In this document: piece by piece, positions 23,556 through 32,349 of the stretch
Numbering within the stretch: the first letter of the stretch is position 1
How the letters are laid out: every line of letters begins with the position of its first letter
DNA from: Kitasatospora sp. NA04385
GTDB lineage: Bacteria > Actinomycetota > Actinomycetes > Streptomycetales > Streptomycetaceae
DNA: 64,000 nt
Assembly (NCBI RefSeq): GCF_013364235.1
Contig: NZ_CP054919.1
Span: 8,275,239-8,339,238, forward strand
Direction: 5' to 3'
Made by a program: the position numbers and the translations under genes
The notes under the pieces: generated by a model
Database searches by the model: none
Told to the model about the DNA's origin: nothing
The model's input: only the letters and a program-made list of their open reading frames with translations

Positions 23556-24385
23556 AAGCGGCTCTGCCCCAGGACGGCGAGCAGGCGCAGCTTCTCCTCG
23601 CTCTCGCTGCGCGGCGCGGCCGTGAGCACGAGCAGCACCTGCGACTGGTCCTCGGTGAACAGGGCCTGGCAGTCGACCTCGACCGGCCCGACCTCCGGGT
23701 GGACGAGGGTCTTGCGGTCCTCGAAGCGCCGGGCGACCTCGTGCCGCGCCCACAGGTCGGCGAACTCCTCGCTGACCCTGCTCAGGGCCCGTACCAGCTC
23801 TCCCGCGGTGGAGCGCGGGCCGCGCACGCCGTAGGCGGCCCGCAGGTTCGCGACCTGGGCGCGGCTCTGCCGGTCGCGGTCCTCCTCGGGGTAGAGGGCC
23901 CGCGCGGCGGGGTCGGTGAACCAGCGGTAGACCCCGCTGCGGGCCGGGCCCGTCAGGTGCGAGGCGTCGCCGAACAGCGCCGCGGCCAGGCCGTTCTGCA
24001 CCAGGGTCTCGCCCAGGTCGCTCAGGATGAGCGCCGGAGTGTCGGTGAGGCGGTCGAGCACCCGCAGCAGCGCGGGGGCGACGTGCGACGAGGCGGGCAG
24101 GGCGGCGGGGGCGTGGTGGCCGGCGATCCGGTACAGGTAGTCGCGTTCGTCCCGGGTCAGCCGCAGCGCCCGCGCGAGCGAGGACAGGATGTGCTCGCTG
24201 GGCTGCGGGGCGCGCCGCTGTTCGAGCCTGGTGTAGTAGTCGGTCGACATCACGGCGAGCGAGGCGACCTCCTCCCGCCGCAGGCCCGGAGCCCTGCGGC
24301 GGGCGCCCAGGGGGAGGCCGACGTCCTGCGGCCGCAGGGCCTCGCGGTGGCGGCGCAGGAAGTCGGCGAGTGCGGGACGGTCCAT
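23537..24385 (-). CDS. XRE/MmyB-like transcriptional regulator
   Basis: A 282-aa regulator with an N-terminal helix-turn-helix (APGLRREEVASLAVMSTDYYTRLEQRR) and a C-terminal MmyB-like ligand-binding domain (ALILSDLGETLVQNGLAAALFGD; VYRWFTDPAARALYPEED; a final QALFTEDQSQVLLVLTA). Proteins of this type commonly control a divergently placed SDR oxidoreductase gene, as here (103-base gap to ATG 24488). ATG 24385 is the natural start. The C-terminus (QSRFAAPER) is read from the first unit of the 18-bp repeats. Confidence 0.88.
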   Translation of the reverse strand: MDRPALADFLRRHREALRPQDVGLPLGARRRAPGLRREEVASLAVMSTDYYTRLEQRRAPQPSEHILSSLARALRLTRDERDYLYRIAGHHAPAALPASSHVAPALLRVLDRLTDTPALILSDLGETLVQNGLAAALFGDASHLTGPARSGVYRWFTDPAARALYPEEDRDRQSRAQVANLRAAYGVRGPRSTAGELVRALSRVSEEFADLWARHEVARRFEDRKTLVHPEVGPVEVDCQALFTEDQSQVLLVLTAAPRSESEEKLRLLAVLGQSRFAAPER

Positions 24386-24487
24386 GCGTCCGATTGTCGT
24401 CCGGTCGCCGCCGCTCAGCCAGGGACCGGCGATCCCCCGACAACGCGTCTCTGCCGCCGCTCCCGGGGGAGGGCGATATTCGGAGGC

Positions 24488-25242
24488 ATGAACATCTCCG
24501 GAAACACCGTCTTCATCCCGGGTTCCACCAGCGGCCTCGGACTCGCCCTCGCCCTCGCGCTCCGGGACAGGGGCAACACCGTCGTCGTGGGCGGCCGGCG
24601 GGCCGACCTGCTGGAGCGGATCGCGGCCGAGCACCCGGCATCGACACCGTGCGCGTCGACGTCGCCGACCCGGCGAGCATCGACGCGGCGGCGCGGGAGG
24701 TCCTCGCCCGGCACCCCGACCTGAACGTCCTGGTGACCATGGCCGGCGTGATGAGCGCCGAGGACTGGCGCAGCCCCTCCTCGTTCCTGGCCACCGCCGA
24801 GGCCACGGTCACCACCAACGTCCTCGGCACGATCCGGCTGATCGCGGCGTTCGTCGAGCACCTCCAGCGGCAGCCGGACGCCACCATCATGACCGTCTCG
24901 TCCGGTCTGGCGTTCGCCCCGCTGAAGGCCACCCCGACGTACAACGCGACCAAGGCCGCGGTCCACATGCTCAGCGAGTCCGTCCGCCTGCAGCTCGCCG
25001 ACACCTCCGTGAAGGTCGTGGAGCTGGTGCCCCCGGCCGTCCGCACCGCGCTCATGCCCGGGCACGAGGACAGCGCGGCGGCCATGCCGCTGGAGGAGTT
25101 CACCGCGGAGGTGGTCGGCCTGATCGAGGCCCGCCCGGACGCGAAGGAGATCCAGGTCGAGCGGGTGAAGTTCCTGCGCTACGGCGAGGCCCGCGGCGAC
25201 TACGACCGGGTCGTCGCCGCCCTCAACCCCGCGGCGCAGTAG
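24488..25242 (+). pseudogene. SDR oxidoreductase (DltE-like) with a single-base frameshift
   Basis: Residues 1-50 (MNISGNTVFIPGSTSGLGLA, ending LLERIAAEHP) are in one frame and the remainder (GIDTVRVDVADPASI onwards) in the next. Around 24640 the sequence reads CACCCGGCATCGAC; one more G would restore a continuous 251-aa protein. The NAD(P) motif GSTSGLG, the catalytic Ser in TIMTVSSGLAF and the YNATK (Tyr-x-x-x-Lys) are all present, so apart from the missing base it is a normal SDR. It may be a recent mutation or a sequencing error in a G run. Probably controlled by the divergent MmyB-like regulator. Confidence 0.8.
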
Positions 25243-25267
25243 CGGCCGCGGGCCCGGCGGGCCCCCG

Positions 25268-26704
25268 TCACGGCTCCTCGGTGGGCAGCCACGCGCCGTG
25301 CAGGCCCAGGGGGACGCGGACCGGGATGCGCACCCGGGCGACGGGGCCCGAGGACGGGTCCTCGGCGGGCAGGGCCAGGAACCAACTCGTGCCGTCGGTG
25401 CGGTCGGTGGCGAAGGTCATCCAGTAGCCGCGGTCGTCCGCCGACGCCCGCGGCCCGGGCTCGGGGGCGAAGACGGGCTCGCCGACCGCGAGGTCGCCCG
25501 CGTCCCAGACCTCGGTGGCGCCCGACTCGACGTCGTACCAGCGCACGGCGTCGTACTCGCCGGCCAGTAGGTCGCCGCGGCCGGTCCCGGTGGCCAGGGC
25601 GGTGATCCGGTGCCGCCGACCGGTCAGCCGGTCGTCGATGCGCGGGAACTCCACCCGGGCGTCGTCCAGGACCGTCCGGGACAGTCGGGCGCCCACCGGG
25701 TCGATCCTGGCGCGGACCAGGCGCGCGGTCGCCGGCCCCGACCCGTCGCCCGGGCCGACGGTGAGCCGGTTCCACTCCACGTAGTCGAGGACCACCGGGG
25801 CCTGCGGGCCGGGCCCCTCGTCGTAGGCGTTGACCGAGTGCCACATCCAGAAGGCCTCGTCGTGGGCCCACACCGGTGCCCCGCCGTCGCGCGGGACGAG
25901 CACCACCCGGGTGCCGCGCTCGGGCCGCCAGGCCAGGAACGAGCCGCCGGCCATCGCGGCGTCCAGGTCGAAGAAGGCCGGGGCGAGGACGAGGACCAGG
26001 TAGCGCGCGGTGATCGCCATGTCGTGGATCATCAGGGGCTCGTCGACACCGGCCAGCGGCGTCGGCCCGCGGCTCACCCTCCCGTCCGGGCCGATCACCG
26101 ACCAGGTCAGGTAGGGCGGCTCCAGGGCGTAGCAGAAGACGGCCATCTCGCCCGTGCGCGGGTCGATCTTGGGGTGGGCGGTGATCCCGGCGGGCAGCGC
26201 GCCGTCGAAGTCCTCGCGGCCCAGCGTCGCCAGGGCGGTGTCGACCCGGTACGGGCAGGCGGCCTCGGCCAGCGCCAGCAGGCGGCCGGCGTGCCGGACC
26301 ACGTTGATGTCCGGCAGGTCCTTGAACGTCCCGGCGAGTTCGGGCCCCACCTCGTCCGGGCCCGGGAGGAGCATCGACTCCAGGCCGCCCCACAGGGCCC
26401 GCCCGGCCCGCTCCTCGGCGACGAGCGCGGGGGTGCGCACGAACCGGTTGAGGTAGCCGGCCCGGCCGCCGGAGATCCGCACGGCGTGCAGCATCCCGTC
26501 CCCGTCGAGGGGGTACAGGTAGGAGCCGATCGGGGTGAAGCGGGGATTGGGCCCGTTGCGCACGTACATCCCGTCGAGCCCGGCCGGCAGCGCGCCGGTG
26601 ACCTCCAGGTCGACCACGTCCACCTCGTCGGTGACCGGGGCGAAGGGCCCCGACAGGTGCGGTACGCGGGCGGGGTCGAAACCCGTCGTCGCACGGGTGC
26701 TCAC
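25268..26704 (-). CDS. Carotenoid cleavage oxygenase family protein
   Basis: A 478-aa non-haem iron dioxygenase of the RPE65/carotenoid oxygenase family. The four iron-binding His are recognisable in GITAHPKIDP, MIHDMAIT, WMWHSVNAYDEG and the C-terminal LGLHGAWLP. The family N-terminus YVRNGPNPRF and PLDGDGMLHA are also present. GTG 26704 lies seven bases after GGGAGG. Such enzymes cleave carotenoids or related conjugated C=C bonds such as stilbenes; no carotenoid genes are in the window, so the substrate is unknown. Confidence 0.9.
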   Translation of the reverse strand: MSTRATTGFDPARVPHLSGPFAPVTDEVDVVDLEVTGALPAGLDGMYVRNGPNPRFTPIGSYLYPLDGDGMLHAVRISGGRAGYLNRFVRTPALVAEERAGRALWGGLESMLLPGPDEVGPELAGTFKDLPDINVVRHAGRLLALAEAACPYRVDTALATLGREDFDGALPAGITAHPKIDPRTGEMAVFCYALEPPYLTWSVIGPDGRVSRGPTPLAGVDEPLMIHDMAITARYLVLVLAPAFFDLDAAMAGGSFLAWRPERGTRVVLVPRDGGAPVWAHDEAFWMWHSVNAYDEGPGPQAPVVLDYVEWNRLTVGPGDGSGPATARLVRARIDPVGARLSRTVLDDARVEFPRIDDRLTGRRHRITALATGTGRGDLLAGEYDAVRWYDVESGATEVWDAGDLAVGEPVFAPEPGPRASADDRGYWMTFATDRTDGTSWFLALPAEDPSSGPVARVRIPVRVPLGLHGAWLPTEEP

Positions 26705-26881
26705 GGTGACCTCCCGACGGGGCGGCCGACCGGGGACCGCGCAGGACCCGGACCGCCCCTCTCCTCCCAGTGAAACGCGCAACTGCGCCGCCCCGCCACC
26801 ACTCCCGGCCGGGACCGACACCGACGGGCGGTTCGAGTCGTGTAAGAAGGCGTCCGACTTCCAGCCCCGAGGAGCGCCCCT

Positions 26882-27400
26882 TTGTCCGACCGGATCACTT
26901 TCGAGGAGTTCGCCGCCAGCCGGGCCGGGCAACTGTTCAAGACCGCCTACCTGATGTGCGGGGACTGGCACCAGGCGCAGGACCTGGTCCAGATCGCCCT
27001 GTCGAACCTGTACCCCGCGTGGGGACGGCTGACCCGGGGCGGCAGGATCGCCGGCCTCGACGCCTACGCGCGCAAAGCCCTGCTGAACTGCTACATCTCC
27101 CAACGCAGGCTCCGGCGTTCCGGCGAGCTCCCCGTCGGCGAGCTCCCCGACCGCGCCGCGCACGGACCGAGCGAGGAGAGCGAGGTGACGCTGCGGCTGG
27201 CCGTTCTGGACGCGCTGAACCACCTCGCCCCCCGCAACCGCGCCGCCGTGGTGCTGCGCTACCTGGAGGGCTACAGCCTGGAGGAGGTCGCCGACACCCT
27301 GGGCTGCTCGGTGAACGCGGTGAAGAGCCTCAACTCCCGCTCACTGGCCACGCTCCGGGAACTGCTCGGGCCCGAGCGCTTCGCCCTGCTGCAGAACTGA
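26882..27400 (+). CDS. SigE-family (ECF) RNA polymerase sigma factor
   Basis: A 172-aa sigma factor of the short SigE group common in Streptomyces. Region 2 covers about residues 10-75 (FKTAYLMCGDWHQAQDLVQI, AYARKALLNCYISQRR) and region 4 about 100-160 (LDALNHLAPRNRAAVVLRYL, then EEVADTLGCSVNAVKSLNSR). The start is TTG 26882 behind GAGGAGC, a rare start codon that would limit its translation. It is 30 bases upstream of a membrane protein that may control it, and divergent from the carotenoid oxygenase gene. Confidence 0.88.
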   Translation: MSDRITFEEFAASRAGQLFKTAYLMCGDWHQAQDLVQIALSNLYPAWGRLTRGGRIAGLDAYARKALLNCYISQRRLRRSGELPVGELPDRAAHGPSEESEVTLRLAVLDALNHLAPRNRAAVVLRYLEGYSLEEVADTLGCSVNAVKSLNSRSLATLRELLGPERFALLQN

Positions 27401-27430
27401 CCCCCAGGCCCCCGGAAAGGCAGACACCCG

Positions 27431-28372
27431 ATGGATTTCGACCAGGACCTCGCCGACGTCCTCACGGCCAGCGTCAAGCACCTCGACCCCCCCGTCACCG
27501 AGATCGTCGCGGAGAGCGCCCGGCTCGGCCGCGAACGCCACCGCGCGCGGCGGCGGCGCACCCTGCGGGTCGGCGGCGCCGCGCTGACCGTCACCGCCGT
27601 GCTCTGCACCGCCGTCGTGACGTCCCAACTCCGCGACCAGGGCGGGCCGGTGCGGCCCGTACCCGCCGACCCGGCCTCCACCGCCGCGGTGCCCTCCACC
27701 GCTGCTTCGCCCTCCACCGCTGCTTCGCCCTCCACCTCGCCGACCCCGTCCGCACTGCGCGCGGACGCCCAGCTGACACCGGACGCCATGGTCAAACTGC
27801 TGTCCGACCGGCTCCCGGCGGGCGGGACCTTCGTCAAGTACCAGCAGCCGTACGGGGACCACGACCCCGCCGAGGAACTGGGCGCGTTCCTCCGCTACGA
27901 CGACGGCCGCGGCACGGCCACCTTCCAGCTCACCCTGCGCAAGGAGCCCCACCCCTTCCCCACCGACGGCCACACCCCCGGCGCCCGGGACACCCCCCTG
28001 CGCTGCGACGACGGGCCCCAGCGCCCCAGCGGGCCCCCGCCGGGCCCGCTCAGCTGCCAGAACCGCTTCCTCCCCGACGGCAGTTGGGAGATGGTCAGGG
28101 CCACCGACGCCGTCGTGCCCGGCCTGTACGGCTACCAGGTCGCCATCTGGCGCCCCAACGGCGACGTGCTGGTGTTCGCCGAGTTCGCCGGGACCCTCAA
28201 CGCCTACGGGCACAAGGAGGCCGCCACCCGCGCCGAACCGCCCGTCCCCCTCGACCAGTGGCAGGGCCTCGCGGAGAGCCCGGACTGGCAGTTCCACGTC
28301 CCCCGCGCACTGGTCGAGGAGGGCGCCCGGCTGGCGTCGGGCATCCCCCGCGCCCCCTTCCCCGAGGGCTGA
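27431..28372 (+). CDS. Membrane-anchored hypothetical protein, likely partner of the sigma factor
   Basis: A 313-aa protein with a short cytoplasmic N-terminus (about 55 residues, ending in the basic RERHRARRRR), one transmembrane helix (VGGAALTVTAVLCTAVVTS) and a large extracytoplasmic domain after a Ser/Thr/Pro/Ala linker. The linker is encoded by an 18-bp direct repeat at about 27708-27743. This is the layout expected of a gene co-transcribed with a SigE-type sigma factor and possibly acting as its regulator, although no zinc anti-sigma motif (HxxxCxxC) is present. The extracellular domain is unrecognised. Confidence 0.7.
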   Translation: MDFDQDLADVLTASVKHLDPPVTEIVAESARLGRERHRARRRRTLRVGGAALTVTAVLCTAVVTSQLRDQGGPVRPVPADPASTAAVPSTAASPSTAASPSTSPTPSALRADAQLTPDAMVKLLSDRLPAGGTFVKYQQPYGDHDPAEELGAFLRYDDGRGTATFQLTLRKEPHPFPTDGHTPGARDTPLRCDDGPQRPSGPPPGPLSCQNRFLPDGSWEMVRATDAVVPGLYGYQVAIWRPNGDVLVFAEFAGTLNAYGHKEAATRAEPPVPLDQWQGLAESPDWQFHVPRALVEEGARLASGIPRAPFPEG

Positions 28373-28389
28373 GCGGGCTCCCACCGACG

Positions 28390-28430
28390 GCCCTCCCGCT
28401 CCCCGCGGACGGCCGCCGTCGCGGGAGGGC
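28390..28430 (+). terminator. Hairpin terminator candidate
   Basis: GCCCTCCCGC (28390-28399) and GCGGGAGGGC (28421-28430) pair perfectly, with a 21-base loop containing a smaller hairpin, 18 bases after the membrane protein gene. Confidence 0.6.
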
Positions 28431-28450
28431 GGACGGCTACCCTGGAGCGT

Positions 28451-28780
28451 GTGAACGACCGGCACGAACGACACGAATGGCGGGTGGCGACGGACCGGGG
28501 ACGCGTCGTCCAACCGACCTGCGACCACCTGGACGGGCTGGGGGAAGTACCCGCCCGGACGACCGCCGGCTGCGAGGACTGCCTGCGGGAAGGCAGTACG
28601 TGGGTGCAGCTCCGGGCGTGCCTGGGCTGCGGGCACGTCGGCTGCTGCGACAGCTCGCCCCGGCAGCACGCGTACCGCCACGCGCACGCCGCCGGCGGCC
28701 ACCCCGTCGCCCGCTCCCTCGGGCCCGGCGCGGACTGGGCCTGGTGCTACGTCGACGAGGTCTTCCTCCGCCCGGCCTGA
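28451..28780 (+). CDS. UBP-type zinc finger protein
   Basis: A 109-aa protein dominated by a UBP-type zinc finger: CDHLDGLGEVP, GCEDCLREGSTWVQLRACL, GCGHVGCCDSSPRQHAYRHA, then HPVARSLGPGADWAWCYVDE. The spaced Cys/His ligands match short bacterial single-domain members of the family, whose eukaryotic relatives bind ubiquitin; bacterial function is unknown. GTG 28451 is the start. Confidence 0.85.
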   Translation: MNDRHERHEWRVATDRGRVVQPTCDHLDGLGEVPARTTAGCEDCLREGSTWVQLRACLGCGHVGCCDSSPRQHAYRHAHAAGGHPVARSLGPGADWAWCYVDEVFLRPA

Positions 28781-28924
28781 CGGCACGGCCGCGGCGGTGC
28801 CGGGTCGGCGCCGGGTCGGCATCGCGGCGGCGCCCGCACCTGGAGCGCGTCCCGGTGCGGGCGGTTCGCGGCGGTGTCCGGTTCGGGCGGTTTGCGCTGC
28901 GGGGGACCGGACACACCAGAGGGC

Positions 28925-29170
28925 ATGACCACACCCATTTCACGCGCCGTGGTGACCACCGGCGCCAGTGCGGGAACCGGGCGGCCGGGCGTCGCGGCGT
29001 TCGCCCGGCGCGGCGAGCGCCCGCCCCGATCGCCCCCGGCCGCGCCGGGCCGGAAGCGGCCGCCGCCGGGGCCCGGACGGCGGGCAGCCCGGCCGTGGCG
29101 AGCGCGGCTGCGGTGAGCGCGGCTGCGGTCACCGCAGCCGACGCGGCGGCGGACCACCGCGCGGGGAGGG
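28925..29170 (+). pseudogene. Decayed short-chain dehydrogenase fragment
   Basis: Starting at ATG 28925, the sequence encodes SRAVVTTGASAGTGRPGVAA and FARRGER, clearly derived from an SDR nucleotide-binding N-terminus (VVTGASAGIGR). It then shifts frame into PGRAGPEAAAAGARTAGSPA and further Ala-rich sequence like the next SDR segment. No catalytic YxxxK part follows. This is a truncated, frameshifted remnant lying directly before the iron-permease-like gene. Confidence 0.6.
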
Positions 29171-29174
29171 CCTC

Positions 29175-29543
29175 GTGACCGTCTTCCCGCACCCCGCGGA
29201 GCGCACCGACGGGCGGGGCCGGTTCGAGCGGCTGGCCGAGACCGCGTCCAACCTGAGCAGCTCACCGGTGTTCTCGGTGTTCTGCCTGCTGCTGGTGGCG
29301 GCCTTCTTCGCGGTGCACGCGCTGGGCCTGCCCACCGAGTGGCAGATCCTCGCCGGTGACGTGATGACCGCCGTCACGCTGGTGCTGCTGGCCCTGCTGA
29401 AGAACGCGGAGCGCCGCGCGGAGCACGCGCTGCAGCGCAAGCTGGACGCCATCGCCGCCGCCCTGCTGGAGCAGCACGCGGGCGACGGCGACCGGGCGCA
29501 CCGGGAACTGCGCGAGGCGATCCGCCTGGAGGAGCGGCTCTGA
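29175..29543 (+). CDS. Low-affinity iron permease-like membrane protein
   Basis: A 122-aa membrane protein. Two helices (VFSVFCLLLVAAFFAVHALG and ILAGDVMTAVTLVLLALLKN) and the following amphipathic ERRAEHALQRKLDAIAAALL match the Fet4-like iron permease family as found in short bacterial forms (the W-Q-I...TLVLLALLKN...KLD pattern). Iron transport by these small proteins is not proven. GTG 29175 has GGGGAGGG upstream. A single gene ahead of a bidirectional terminator. Confidence 0.75.
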   Translation: MTVFPHPAERTDGRGRFERLAETASNLSSSPVFSVFCLLLVAAFFAVHALGLPTEWQILAGDVMTAVTLVLLALLKNAERRAEHALQRKLDAIAAALLEQHAGDGDRAHRELREAIRLEERL

Positions 29544-29604
29544 GCGGTGCCGGGCCGTCCGGCGACGGCCCGGCGCCGCCGGGCGGGGGCTCCCCGCCCC
29601 GCAG

Positions 29605-29632
29605 CTCTGCGGCCGTACCCACGGCCGCAGCT
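29605..29632. terminator. Bidirectional hairpin between convergent genes
   Basis: CTGCGGCCGT (29607-29616) and ACGGCCGCAG (29621-29630) form a perfect 10-bp stem with a 4-base loop between the permease-like gene and the convergent AI-2E family gene. Confidence 0.7.
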
Positions 29633-29662
29633 GTGCGCAGTGGCTGGGGAGCGTCCGGCCGG

Positions 29663-30832
29663 TCAGCGGTGGTCGAGGTGGGGGAAGACGAACTCGTCCA
29701 GCAGCAGGCCGAGGGCGACCGCGGCCGGGACGGCGACCAGGGCGCCCACGATGCCCAGCAGCGCGCCGCCGACCAGAACGGCCACGATGGTCACGAAGGG
29801 GTGGACGTCGACGGCGAACTTCATCGTCCGCGGCATGATCAGGTAGTCCTCCAGCAGCCGGAAGCCGATGTAGAAACCGGCCGTGGCCAGGGCGACCGGC
29901 CAGGAGACCGCGAGGGCGACCAGGCTGACGACGATGCCGCCGATGGTCGAGCCGACGATCGGCACCAGGTCCATCAGGGCCACGAACACGCCGAGGGCGG
30001 CGGCGTACGGCACACCGACCGCCGCGCACCACACCGCGGTGGCCAGGCCGGCGATCGCGGAGGTGACCAGGTTGCCGAGCATGTAGCGTCCGGTGCGGGC
30101 GAGGATCTCCTCGGTGAGCTCGCGGGCCCGGACGCGGTGGCTGCCCTTCACGAAGCGGTAGCAGAACTCCTTGATGTCGGGCATCCCCGCCATCAGGTAC
30201 AGCGTCACGGTGGCGACCACGGTGACCGAGGTGACGGTGTCGAGCAGCAGCCGGCCGGCGCCCAGCACACCGCCCATCAGGCCGGGTCCGCCGTCGCCGC
30301 CGAGGGCGTTCTTGGCCTGTTCGGCGAGGTGGAAGCGGTCCTCGATCCGGCCGAGCGCCGAGTGGTGGTCGTGCACCTGGTCCAGCCAGAGCGGGACGCG
30401 CCGGGCCAGCACACCGGCCTCCTGCCCCACCGGGGGGACCACCAGCAGCAGGAAGCCCGCCACCAGCAGCAGGAAGACGCCGAGCACGGCGGCCACCGCC
30501 CAGCCGCGCCGCAACCGGCGCCGGCACAGCGCGGCGACGACCGGCTCCAGGCTCACCGCGAGGAAGACGGAGAGCAGCAGCAGGGTCAGGAACTCCTCCA
30601 GCCGCAGCAGTTGGCGGAAGAGGAACCAGCCGGTGAGCGCGCCGAGCGCCAGCCGCAGGCCGGTGGAGAACCCGGGCAGCCGGGCCGCGGGGGAGCGCCG
30701 GCCGGGCGCCGCGGACGGCGGGGGATCGGCCGCGGGCGCGGTCGGGGCGGCCTCGGGGGGCACCAGCAGCCGACGGCGGATTCCGTCGGCAGCGCCGGTG
30801 GTGACGACACGCAGTCCCGGTGGCATCTTCAT
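29663..30832 (-). CDS. AI-2E family transporter
   Basis: A 389-aa polytopic membrane protein of the AI-2E exporter/PerM family. After a roughly 60-residue Pro/Ala-rich tail, helices begin at LRLALGALTGWFLFRQL. Recognisable family elements include LLLSVFLAVSLEPVVAAL, YMLGNLVTSAIAGLATAVWC, ALGVFVALMDLVPIVGSTIG and VLVGGALLGIVGALVAVPAA. ATG 30832 (MKMPPGLRV) is preferred over in-frame upstream codons. Many actinobacterial members do not transport AI-2, and their cargo is unknown. Confidence 0.88.
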   Translation of the reverse strand: MKMPPGLRVVTTGAADGIRRRLLVPPEAAPTAPAADPPPSAAPGRRSPAARLPGFSTGLRLALGALTGWFLFRQLLRLEEFLTLLLLSVFLAVSLEPVVAALCRRRLRRGWAVAAVLGVFLLLVAGFLLLVVPPVGQEAGVLARRVPLWLDQVHDHHSALGRIEDRFHLAEQAKNALGGDGGPGLMGGVLGAGRLLLDTVTSVTVVATVTLYLMAGMPDIKEFCYRFVKGSHRVRARELTEEILARTGRYMLGNLVTSAIAGLATAVWCAAVGVPYAAALGVFVALMDLVPIVGSTIGGIVVSLVALAVSWPVALATAGFYIGFRLLEDYLIMPRTMKFAVDVHPFVTIVAVLVGGALLGIVGALVAVPAAVALGLLLDEFVFPHLDHR

Positions 30833-31042
30833 GGTCGTGGGTCCGTTCCGCTCGCGGCCCTGGGGGCACCGTCCGGTTGCCCCGTTGCGCCGAGTCGAAG
30901 CGCGCCGGAGACACCCGGTGCGCGGGCCCGGCCCGGCGGGGGGCGGAGCAGTGCGTGGACGTGGACGTGGCAGGGCCCCGGGCACGTCACCCGTAGGGGG
31001 TGCGGTGTCCCGGGGCCTGTGTGTGGTGGGTGGGGAGGCGGC

Positions 31043-31216
31043 TCAGTTCCGGAAGGCGTCCTTGACGTGCTCCTCGGCCTGCTTGAGGTCGCCCGCGGCC
31101 TGCTCGGCCCGGCCCTTCGCCTCCAGGCGCTCGTTGCCGACGGCCTTGCCGACGTTCTTCTTGACGGCGCCCTCGATCTTCTCGCCGGTGTTCTCGGCCT
31201 TGTCGCCCGTCCCCAT
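31043..31216 (-). CDS. CsbD-like stress protein
   Basis: A 57-aa hydrophilic protein (MGTGDKAENTGEKIEGAVKK, then NERLEAKGRAEQAAGDLKQA) typical of the CsbD family, small general-stress proteins with a predicted helical bundle. ATG 31216 follows AGGAGG at the right distance. A longer in-frame start exists but is not supported. Neighbouring AI-2E and hydrophobic small protein genes often accompany osmotic or general stress genes in Streptomyces. Confidence 0.9.
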   Translation of the reverse strand: MGTGDKAENTGEKIEGAVKKNVGKAVGNERLEAKGRAEQAAGDLKQAEEHVKDAFRN

Positions 31217-31347
31217 GTTCGCCTCCTGGCTGTCGATCGCTCGCCGACGGGCAGTCGGGTGCCCCGTGGCCGCCGGAAGATTCCCCCGAATATCCGGCGC
31301 GGTCCCGGGCAGCAGAGGCCGCGACAATCGAGTCCCGGGAGGTCGTC

Positions 31348-31518
31348 GTGGTTCCCCTTCTGCTGGTCCTGCTCCTCACCCTGCTGCTGTTCGGCGCCGG
31401 TTTCGCGCTGAAGATCCTCTGGCTGGCCGCCGTGGTCGTCCTGGTGTTCTGGCTGCTCGGCTTCGTGGCCCGCGGCGCACACCCGTCCGGCGGCCGGCAC
31501 CGCTGGTACCGCTGGTAA
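31348..31518 (+). CDS. 56-aa hydrophobic membrane protein
   Basis: GTG 31348 behind GGGAGG starts a very hydrophobic peptide (VPLLLVLLLTLLLFGAGFAL, then LWLAAVVVLVFWLLGFVARG) ending in the basic/aromatic tail GGRHRWYRW. Short proteins of exactly this design occur across Streptomyces and are annotated simply as hydrophobic proteins. Two transmembrane helices are expected. It is divergent from the CsbD gene. Confidence 0.8.
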   Translation: MVPLLLVLLLTLLLFGAGFALKILWLAAVVVLVFWLLGFVARGAHPSGGRHRWYRW

Positions 31519-31731
31519 CCCGACACCGACACCCCGCACCGCACCGCCCGGGGCCGGGCCCACCACAACACCGGTGGACCCGGCCCCGAGCGTCCACAAC
31601 CGCTTCATGAAAACGGCTCTGGCCGGATTTCCGTGAACCTCACGGCGGGGCGGGGCGGGGGCCTGCGCGAGGAGGAATTGGCTGGTCATCACCACAAGCC
31701 GTGTCCTAGCCTCGCGGTCATAGGCACCGAC

Positions 31732-32349
31732 ATGTACGGCTGCATCGAGATCAGGGATCCGAACGCCGACGAGGACTGGTTCGAATGGGAGCCCTGGCAG
31801 CGGTGCATGGATCTGCAACCGCTGTTCGGCAAGGGCGAGTACGAGGCGTTCGCCCTGCTGTTCGGGGTGCGCAACTACCAAGGTTGGGAGCCGCTCGCCG
31901 GGCAGCGCGGGCTGCCGGTCGATGTCTCGGCGGCGATGCGGGCGGACTTCGAGGAGTCCGAGCGCATGGATGCGGCTGTGCACGGCCCGACGTGGGTGAG
32001 CTGGGCGGAACTGGCGCGGGTCGACCTGACGGCGTCGCCTGCGGGCTTGCGGGGCGTGGTCGTGCTGCCTGGCCCGCACCCGCACCTGGAGAGCTGGTTC
32101 TGGGTCGGCGAGCAGTGGAACTCGGAAGAGCTGGTGCAGCGGATGGGACCCCACGTCGACGGCCGGAGCCCGGCGGAACTGCCCTTCGGTGAATGGTCGG
32201 TGGGCACCGCACAGGTGTCGTACCGCCGGTTCACGTACGGGGACGCGATCGGGCCGGGCACCGGCTGGGAGCACGTGTTCGCGGTCATGGCGGCACTGGC
32301 CGGCCGCTTCGGCGACGACGGCGTCAGGCTCGTGGTGTACTTCGACTGA
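31732..32349 (+). CDS. Conserved hypothetical protein
   Basis: A 205-aa cytoplasmic protein beginning MYGCIEIRDP (ATG 31732). It is of a type seen repeatedly in Streptomyces: aromatic N-terminal half with LLFGVRNYQGWEPLAGQRGL, a THDWAEL-like part (TWVSWAELARVD) and a conserved end VMAALAGRFGDDGVRLVVYF. Catalytic function is not known. A longer start at 31633 lacks a ribosome site. The 315-base gap that follows contains only promoter-like sequence, including a CGGTGAC/GTCACCG inverted repeat at 32620-32650. Confidence 0.8.
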   Translation: MYGCIEIRDPNADEDWFEWEPWQRCMDLQPLFGKGEYEAFALLFGVRNYQGWEPLAGQRGLPVDVSAAMRADFEESERMDAAVHGPTWVSWAELARVDLTASPAGLRGVVVLPGPHPHLESWFWVGEQWNSEELVQRMGPHVDGRSPAELPFGEWSVGTAQVSYRRFTYGDAIGPGTGWEHVFAVMAALAGRFGDDGVRLVVYFD

